NCBI GenBank assembly: GCA_025359355.1 | Contig: JANYGR010000072.1 | Location: forward strand, 1-12,247 | From: Bacteroidota bacterium | Lineage (GTDB): Bacteria; Bacteroidota; Bacteroidia; B-17B0; Aurantibacillaceae | Length of the DNA stretch: 12,247 nt | Direction: 5' to 3' | Part shown: positions 9,101 to 12,247 of the stretch, piece after piece | How positions within the stretch are numbered: the first letter of the stretch is position 1 | Layout of the letters: each line of letters starts with the position of its first letter | The notes under the pieces: model-generated | The model's input: only the letters and a program-made list of their open reading frames with translations | Databases searched by the model: none | Told to the model about the DNA's origin: nothing | Position numbers and translations under genes: made by a program

Positions 9101-9564
9101 CGGTTAATTTCACTAATCAAACTCAAGGAGCAATTTCTTATAGTTGGATGTTTGGAGACGGTAATGGATCAACTAACTTAAATCCAACGAATACATTTAC
9201 AACTAACGGTACATATACAGTAATATTAACGGCAAGCTCAGGTAGTTGTTCGGATACTGCTTCGGTAATTATTATTGTAGAAGATGGTTTAAGTTTAGAA
9301 ATACCAAATGTATTCACTCCTAATGGGGATGGCATTAATGATTTATTTACCATCAAAGCAACTGGTGTAAAAGAAATTTCATTAAGTGTCTTCAATCGCT
9401 GGGGATTAAAATTATATGACTTTACTGGGCCAAAAGCGGCGTGGGATGGCAATATTAGTAATGGGGCAAAAGCGTCTGACGGAACCTATTTCTTTTTTGT
9501 AAAAGCAACTGGTTACGATGATAAAGTCATTGAGAAAAATGGCACTGTCAATTTATTTAGATAA
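3184..9564 (+). CDS. Giant secreted repeat protein (adhesin-like) with T9SS type B sorting domain
   Basis: The protein has 2126 residues. Order: a signal peptide (1 to about 23, ending LYAQ); a cysteine-rich N-terminal region that opens NTCGQATPFCTG (26 to about 165) and is common in large Bacteroidota surface proteins; a further Cys-rich stretch to about 409; a PKD-like domain (410-498); about 18 Ig-like repeats (499-1956); a PKD domain with FGDG at 1990-1993; and a gliding-motility-associated/T9SS type B domain (2040-2126) with IPNVFTPNGDGINDLF, FNRWG, AWDG and DGTYFFFVKATG. It should cross the outer membrane by T9SS and be anchored or released at the surface, where adhesion or a stalk function is likely. 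Most repeats have two cysteines about 53 residues apart and a Trp between them, as in disulfide-stabilised Ig folds. Arginine occurs only at 2072 and 2126. A small exported protein is encoded 30 bases upstream. No catalytic domain is visible. Ligand and function are unknown. Confidence 0.95.
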   Translation: MIKQLFKIILFVSVLINTDQLYAQGNTCGQATPFCTGVGTPFVYPNVHNGSVAQTGPNYGCLGSEPDPSWFYLKTSAAGVMTFSLSQTVNANGTGGGLDVDYIAWGPFVSQTGNCGSLGTNTVGCSFSAASTETLSINSPGAGLYYIIMITNYTGVTAAPGTAGYIAITQTSGPSTDCSITCPLDNFTLVGTVNATGVNIPNGSTVNCTSPFVIQPPNLPLSDPNHDILTPCIKVTYEPFTANLNTNGTVKAYEGGVQSWATNCPTCAATVGGTVATAGNNYSIYYTQVDPSKQHDFSFCNGAGAIGTSTITLKNCWSNAVIAGPTVWTGSTASCFTLTAPANTSVGTGTFAIAPATGSVGIVDYNWGLLYVDPSYLPGGQTYTVTYTFVGPSGCTPVHGTYTFSVPAVPVVSAIASQTVCSGATVNASNFTTTPAGGAYTWINSNTSIGVAANGTVNIASYTAPSVAVPTIGNFTITPTQSGCIGTPKNFTITINPNPVANAGSTGTITCANTTTTLAGSGGGTYSWTGPGITAGNTTASPTVNLPGTYSLVVTSTAGCTSTISTVAISQNTTTPVVASAVSAVLNCTLSSVNASATTSTTPVTYAWTGPSITGGATTGTVTVNQLGTYNYTVTNTANGCKTSGSVAVTQNTIAPTVAAAPSGSLNCTTTTVQAIASTTTSPATYVWTGTGITAGAATASATVNQPGTFNYTVTNTANGCKTSGSVAVIQNTVAPTVTSTVSAVLNCTLTSVNASATTTTTPVVYNWSGPGITSTNTISTITINQPGTYNYTVTNTTTGCTTTGSQNVTQNINAPAVVATISGSLNCTTSTVQTIATTTMTPVSYIWTGPGIIAGATTASATVNQPGTISYTVTNTSNGCKTSGSVAVIQNTVAPTVAAAPSGSLNCTTATVQVTATTSTTPVSYTWTGPGITAGTNSVSATVNLSGTYNYTVTNTSNGCVTSGNVSVIQNTVAPTVTSTVSAVLNCTLSSVNVSATTTTTPVSYNWTGTGITTGSSSSVAAVNQPGTFNYTVTNTFNNCTANGSQNVTQNISTPVVTAVPSGSLNCTTSTVQTTATTTMTPVSYTWTGLGIIAGAATASATVNQPGTYSYTVTNTSNGCKTSGSVAVIQNTVLPNSNATTASVITCTNNTILLNSSPVSGVTYTWTAPGGSSILSSINSATVNAQGAGVYTVTITDNSNNCVKIATVSPVSNTTVITPSITSTPILTCSSTTVTLNGAPTSGVLYGWTGPGTIAPVNLANVNINLPGSYVLTATNTANGCVGTVTASITQNTVAPTLTVSPTQTITCASPSVSISGASTPSTCTPSWSGVCGSTTSFTTTACATGTFVLTVTNPVNGCTNTGSVVVVSSNGLPSVTASNTGSITCSNTSVQVAATTTATPVTYSWSGPGTITSASSATTSVNAGGTYTCVVTNTTTGCASTISSFVPTNTTAVSAAIAPASSITCVSTTQTLSASPTGSQYTYSWTGAGIISGSLTANPEVNIGGNYVVTITNTVTGCTGTNTVNVPQDNAAPTITINPSSYTTTCANPTATLVTNASSSTLTYSWTAPSSGALNSLTIANPVASGSGIFTVAVTNTVNGCSTSLSQATVQVVPDAAIPTVTLSSNSVSITCANLTPSISVNTSTSAVTYSWSPTTGIVSGATTANPTFSLAGSYSVVVTNTVNSCATSNSGNVVTVVSNTTAPIISLSNSGNTGTLTCSSTSVIINPTVTPSSNLTYTWSAGSGISSPVNQASATITAAGVYTLAVTNTLTGCTSSTSTPSTFTVIANTNTPTVTLIPTSTNTTIGCGANTSVTFSANATATGTTVTYSWSPGGAVTPSFTATTAGVYVVVVTDAVSNCSTTTQFTVTGNTTMPNLTSNATGSFPCGANNTTLTASSTNTNVTYSWTGPAGAVITGGATNTPTVDMSGNYVVTVTDPITNCTNSNTIAVSQTSITAAFTANPTSGIAPLTVNFTNQTQGAISYSWMFGDGNGSTNLNPTNTFTTNGTYTVILTASSGSCSDTASVIIIVEDGLSLEIPNVFTPNGDGINDLFTIKATGVKEISLSVFNRWGLKLYDFTGPKAAWDGNISNGAKASDGTYFFFVKATGYDDKVIEKNGTVNLFR
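4678..9051 (+). repeat. Tandem array of about 18 Ig-like repeats inside the giant protein gene
   Basis: The units are 76 to about 90 codons long. The core pattern is a Cys about 14 residues in (L/I-x-C), a Y-x-W-(T/S)-G-P-G strand, V-N-x-x-G-(T/S)-Y, then T-V-T-N-x-x-x-G-C. Repeat 1 covers residues 499-574, repeats 2-8 cover 575-1134 with exactly 80 residues each, and repeats 9-18 cover 1135-1956 with more divergence and variable length. Sixteen of the 18 units have exactly two cysteines. Units 11 and 12 have five and three. The boundaries are set by eye from the first Cys of each unit. Confidence 0.9.
5146..6585 (+). repeat. Two copies of a 720-bp higher-order block (three 240-bp units each)
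   Basis: Units R3-R4-R5 (5146-5865) match R6-R7-R8 (5866-6585) one by one with no length change. R3/R6 share AAAPSGSLNC, R4/R7 share TSTVSAVLNC and the GSQNVTQNI tail, and R5/R8 share TTTMTPVSY and GIIAGA. Bases 5395-5433 are identical to 6115-6153, 39 bases exactly 720 apart. The decamer AAATTGTACA recurs at 4941, 5181, 5421, 5661, 5901, 6141 and 6381, always 240 apart. Confidence 0.88.
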
Positions 9565-9584
9565 TTACTACTGATTTATAATTG

Positions 9585-9618
9585 AAATGCTCCTTAATTA
9601 ATATTAAGGAGCATTTTT
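9585..9618 (+). terminator. Rho-independent terminator of the giant protein gene
   Basis: A perfect 14-bp stem pairs 9585-9598 with 9603-9616 around a 4-base loop. It contains GCTCC/GGAGC and ends in a T tract (9614-9618). It starts 21 bases after the stop codon. Confidence 0.9.
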
Positions 9619-9712
9619 ATTTTCAGAAAGGTTTTTATTTTTTATTTAGATAAGCCTTAACGCTGTGCTGGAATTGTAAATAATTATAAAAACTCTTTGA
9701 AAAAAATTAGAC

Positions 9713-9741
9713 AAACATCCTGTTTTTAGGGATGTTTTTTT
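9713..9741 (+). terminator. Second terminator-like hairpin, upstream of the E1 gene
   Basis: An 8-bp stem pairs 9713-9720 with 9730-9737 (AAACATCC/GGATGTTT), with a possible T-G pair inside, a loop of about 7 bases, and a run of seven Ts (9735-9741). It lies 55 bases before the E1 start. It could be a back-up terminator for the adhesin unit. If a promoter lies between 9619 and 9712, it could instead act as an attenuator. No convincing promoter box is visible to decide this. Confidence 0.7.
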
Positions 9742-9796
9742 ATGCAGAATTGAGTAATTTTTATACATTTAGTACTTTAAGTTTATCTATTTTTAA

Positions 9797-11890
9797 ATGG
9801 CCACTACTATACTAGAATCCAATTCAGTGAAAGAAAAAATATCTGTTGAAACGCTAAAGAAGGCATACGCTTTAATGTATACTGCCAAGTCTATGGCTGA
9901 GTTATATGAGGCCAATAAAGAAGTAACTGCAAAATATGTGCATGCTACTTCCCGCGGACATGAAGCAATTCAGCTAGCTTTAGGCTTACAATTATTACCA
10001 CAAGATTTTGTGAGTCCGTATTACCGTGACGACAGTATGTTGTTAGGCATTGGTATTACGCCATTTGAATTAATGCTACAATTATTAGCTAAACGTAATG
10101 ATCCGTTTTCTGGAGGCAGAACGTATTATGCGCATCCTAGTTTACGAAGAGATGATATGCCTAAAATTCCTCACCAATCAAGTGCTACAGGAATGCAGGC
10201 TATTCCTACAACAGGAGTTGCAATGGGATTACAGTATTTAGAAGTAAATAATTTACAACAAGATTTTAAGGGGAAAAATCCAGTAGCAGTTTGTTCTTTA
10301 GGTGATGCGTGTATTACCGAAGGCGAAGTAGCTGAGGCTTTTCAAATGGCAGTTTTAAAAAAGTTGCCAATATTATATTTAGTACAAGATAACGAATGGG
10401 ATATTTCTGCGCATGCCAGCGAAATTCGTTCACAAGATGCAACAGATTATGCAAAAGGGTTTAAAGGGTTAGAAACTCGTACGATTGATGGAACTGATTT
10501 TATTTTGTCGTATAAAACCATTAACGAATGTTTAGAAATTATTCGTAAAGAACGTCGGCCAATGTTAGTGCACGCAAAGGTTCCTTTGTTAAACCACCAC
10601 ACATCAGGTGTCCGTAAAGAGTGGTATAGAGATGATTTAGAAGAGTGTGCTAAAAGAGATCCATTGCCTCGTTTACGAAATCAATTAATTATTGCAGGAG
10701 TAGATGCTTCTGAGATTAAAAAAATGGAAGATGATTCAATTTCTTTTGTTGAAGCAGAATATCAAAAAGCTTTATTAGAAGAAGATCCTCGTCCTGAAGA
10801 TTTATTATTACATGATTTTGCTCCAACGCCTATTACTGAAGAAAAAGGAAATAGAACGCCAAGCGGTAAGGAGAAAACCGTTATGGTGGATAGTGCTTTA
10901 TTTGCCATCAGAGAAATTATGGAAAAGCATCCACATGCTTTGTTATACGGGCAAGACGTTGGAAAACGTTTAGGAGGTGTGTTTCGCGAGGCAGCAACAT
11001 TGGCGCAAACCTTTGGAGATAATCGCGTATTTAATACTCCCATTCAAGAAGCATTTATTATTGGTAGCACTGTTGGTATGAGTGCCGTAGGTTTAAAGCC
11101 AATAGTTGAGGTTCAGTTTGCAGATTATATTTGGCCTGGCTTAAATCAATTGTTTACAGAGGTAAGCCGTTCGTGTTATTTAAGTAATGGCAAATGGCCA
11201 GTGAGTTGTATTATACGCGTGCCGATAGGCGCTTATGGTAGTGGTGGGCCATATCATTCAAGTTCTGTAGAAAGTGTGTTAGCTAACATTAAAGGAATTA
11301 AAATTGCGTACCCTAGTACTGGTGCCGATTTAAAAGGCTTGATGAAATCTGCTTTTTATGATCCAAATCCTGTTGTGATGTTAGAACATAAGGGATTGTA
11401 TTGGAGTAAAATAAAAGGAACCGAAGATGCGAAAACAATTGAACCTGATGAAGATTATGTAATTCCGTTTGGTAAAGGAAGAGTAGTGCAAGAAGCGACT
11501 GAAGAAAATATTATTAAAGGAAAATCCTTAACAATAATTACGTATGGCATGGGCGTTTATTGGGCAAAAAGCGCTGCTAAAAAATTTGAAGGTCAAGTAG
11601 AGATTATTGATTTGAGAACGATTGCGCCAATTGATGAAGCGTTAATTTTTGCAAGTGCTAGTAAGCATGGTAAATGTTTAGTGCTGACTGAAGAGCCTGT
11701 ATTTAATGGATTCTCACAAAGTATAGCGGCGCGTATTTCCGAAAATTGTTTTCAAAAATTAGATGCTCCCGTAAGAGTAATTGGTGCTGAAAATTTACCA
11801 GCAATTCCATTAAATTCAATATTAGAAAAAACGATGTTGCCTAATGCAGATAAGGTAGAAAAAGCCATTGAAGATTTATTGAGTTATTAA
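9797..11890 (+). CDS. Fused alpha/beta E1 component of a 2-oxoacid dehydrogenase complex
   Basis: The protein has 697 residues and joins both E1 subunits in one chain, a common form in Bacteroidota. The alpha half (about 15-345) binds thiamine diphosphate and Mg: GDACITEG (169-176) and QDNEWDIS (197-204) form the GDG-to-N motif. Here Ala replaces the third Gly, while D170 and N199 are kept. HHTSG follows in the usual loop. The beta half (about 361-697) has FNTPIQEAF with E418 in the place of the cofactor-activating glutamate, FADYIWPGLNQL, the GPYHSS histidine loop, and a C-terminal transketolase-like domain (TIITYGMGVYWA, IDLRTIAPID, TEEP). The enzyme decarboxylates a 2-oxoacid and passes the acyl group to lipoyl-E2 in the cytoplasm. 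Branched-chain 2-oxoacids are the likelier substrate, but pyruvate cannot be excluded. No E2 or E3 gene is adjacent in the window. ATG at 9797 is the first start in frame, without a Shine-Dalgarno sequence. Confidence 0.93.
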   Translation: MATTILESNSVKEKISVETLKKAYALMYTAKSMAELYEANKEVTAKYVHATSRGHEAIQLALGLQLLPQDFVSPYYRDDSMLLGIGITPFELMLQLLAKRNDPFSGGRTYYAHPSLRRDDMPKIPHQSSATGMQAIPTTGVAMGLQYLEVNNLQQDFKGKNPVAVCSLGDACITEGEVAEAFQMAVLKKLPILYLVQDNEWDISAHASEIRSQDATDYAKGFKGLETRTIDGTDFILSYKTINECLEIIRKERRPMLVHAKVPLLNHHTSGVRKEWYRDDLEECAKRDPLPRLRNQLIIAGVDASEIKKMEDDSISFVEAEYQKALLEEDPRPEDLLLHDFAPTPITEEKGNRTPSGKEKTVMVDSALFAIREIMEKHPHALLYGQDVGKRLGGVFREAATLAQTFGDNRVFNTPIQEAFIIGSTVGMSAVGLKPIVEVQFADYIWPGLNQLFTEVSRSCYLSNGKWPVSCIIRVPIGAYGSGGPYHSSSVESVLANIKGIKIAYPSTGADLKGLMKSAFYDPNPVVMLEHKGLYWSKIKGTEDAKTIEPDEDYVIPFGKGRVVQEATEENIIKGKSLTIITYGMGVYWAKSAAKKFEGQVEIIDLRTIAPIDEALIFASASKHGKCLVLTEEPVFNGFSQSIAARISENCFQKLDAPVRVIGAENLPAIPLNSILEKTMLPNADKVEKAIEDLLSY

Positions 11891-12076
11891 ATCAGAGTTG
11901 TTTTCTAAATTATTAATATTTTCAGCTAAGCGGTTTATATTGTCTCTGATTTAGAAGTGTAGAGCGCTCATTCGGGTTTTGCAGTTGCGGATATACAACT
12001 TGATAATGAATAAATATAACTAGTCTCCACTCAAATAATCCAGAAGAGTTGATATAAAAGCGGTTGTTGAAAAAAT
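11891..12076. other. Intergenic region between the E1 gene and the insertion sequence
   Basis: No convincing gene is seen. A 9-bp inverted repeat (11889-11897 with 11944-11952, AAATCAGAG/CTCTGATTT) starts at the E1 stop but has a wide spacer and no T tract, so it is at best a weak terminator. On the minus strand one frame is open from about 12115 down to a TGA at 11922-11924, reading through ...VYPQLQNPNERSTLLNQ... It has no clear start and abuts the IS end, so it may be the tail of a gene cut by the insertion, or chance. Together with the IS leader (12077-12195) this makes about 305 bases without a supported coding region. Confidence 0.5.
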
Positions 12077-12079
12077 GGG

Positions 12080-12137
12080 GTATAAAAATCTGCCGAAAAA
12101 CTAAAAAAAGGTTTTAAAAATCGGCAGATTTGTATAT
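12080..12137. repeat. Imperfect palindrome next to the insertion sequence end
   Basis: A perfect 11-bp arm pair (12086-12096 with 12121-12131, core TCTGCCGA/TCGGCAGA) is flanked by TATA/TATA (12081-12084 with 12133-12136) across one mismatch. An inner 5-bp pair (12097-12101 with 12111-12115) follows on the inside. The putative terminal repeat is therefore partly repeated in inverted form a short way inside the element. It could be a transposase binding site or a hairpin that blocks transcription or translation entering from outside. Confidence 0.75.
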
Positions 12138-12195
12138 GCTTTCAAAACAAAAATTGAATATCCGTAATTATACCTAAAATGATTATATTAGCGGT

Positions 12196-12247
12196 ATGAC
12201 ATTATTAGAGTTTAGCAAAAGATTTCCAACTGAGAAAAGTTGTCGTT
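12196..12247 (+). CDS. Transposase, IS1595-like, first 17 codons only
   Basis: ATG at 12196 opens a frame reading MTLLEFSKRFPTEKSCR up to the window edge. The pattern xLLEFxxRFPxExSCR is the usual N-terminus of IS1595-family transposases, which continue with a zinc-ribbon (CPxCG) and a DDE-type catalytic domain. Neither can be seen here. The upstream bases form the putative left end of the element. The call rests on 17 residues and the IS-end context only. Confidence 0.6.
   Translation, partial: MTLLEFSKRFPTEKSCR

Larger units (their letters stand above)
12077..12247 (+). mobile_element. Left end of an insertion sequence, probably IS1595 family (cut by window edge)
   Basis: The boundary is placed at the GGGG beginning at 12077 (GGGGTATAAAAATCTGCCGA), which looks like a terminal inverted repeat. 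The right end and any target-site duplication lie beyond the window, so the exact end is uncertain by a few bases. The family is inferred from the first residues of the transposase reading frame that begins at 12196. The element reads away from the E1 gene, in the same direction. Confidence 0.6.

Noticed and set aside
3868..9452. Several minus-strand and alternative-frame open stretches of 60-105 codons across the giant gene
   Set aside because: They mirror the low-complexity repeat coding sequence, have compositions unlike exported or globular proteins, and lie wholly inside a well-supported gene.

Overview
The window comes from an AT-rich genome of the phylum Bacteroidota. The evidence is a giant secreted protein ending in a type IX secretion system (T9SS) type B, gliding-motility-like sorting domain, a second secreted protein with a type A-like C-terminus, starts without a Shine-Dalgarno sequence, a GT2-DUF2062 fusion and a fused alpha/beta 2-oxoacid dehydrogenase E1. 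Genus and species cannot be read from the sequence. Every complete gene is on the + strand.

Left part (1-2602). The 3' part of a gene for a secreted protein of unknown function closes with a strong intrinsic terminator. It is followed by a two-gene overlapping unit: a membrane-anchored family 2 glycosyltransferase with a C-terminal DUF2062 domain, and an RluE-type 23S rRNA pseudouridine synthase whose ATG lies inside the end of the glycosyltransferase gene.

Centre (2767-9564). A small exported protein of unknown function lies 30 bases upstream of a 2126-residue surface protein, and the two probably form an operon. The large protein has a signal peptide, an N-terminal cysteine-rich region, a PKD-like domain, about 18 Ig-like repeats, a PKD domain and a T9SS sorting domain. 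Seven repeats (R2-R8) are exactly 240 bp each, and six of those form two copies of a 720-bp three-unit block. The protein has only two arginines, both in the last 55 residues. It also has an 852-residue stretch without Lys or Arg and an 824-residue stretch without Asp or Glu. It is most likely an adhesin or a long surface stalk. No PorP/SprF-type partner gene is next to it in the window.

Right part (9565-12247). Two consecutive terminator-like hairpins separate the adhesin from a fused E1alpha/E1beta 2-oxoacid dehydrogenase gene. After a short intergenic region with a weak minus-strand open frame comes the left end of an insertion sequence. It starts near 12077 and carries the first 17 codons of an apparent IS1595-family transposase, cut by the window edge.

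I see no RNA genes, CRISPR array or defence system. The most unusual object is the giant repeat protein, because of its extreme composition and because its repeats keep the protein sequence while the codons differ.
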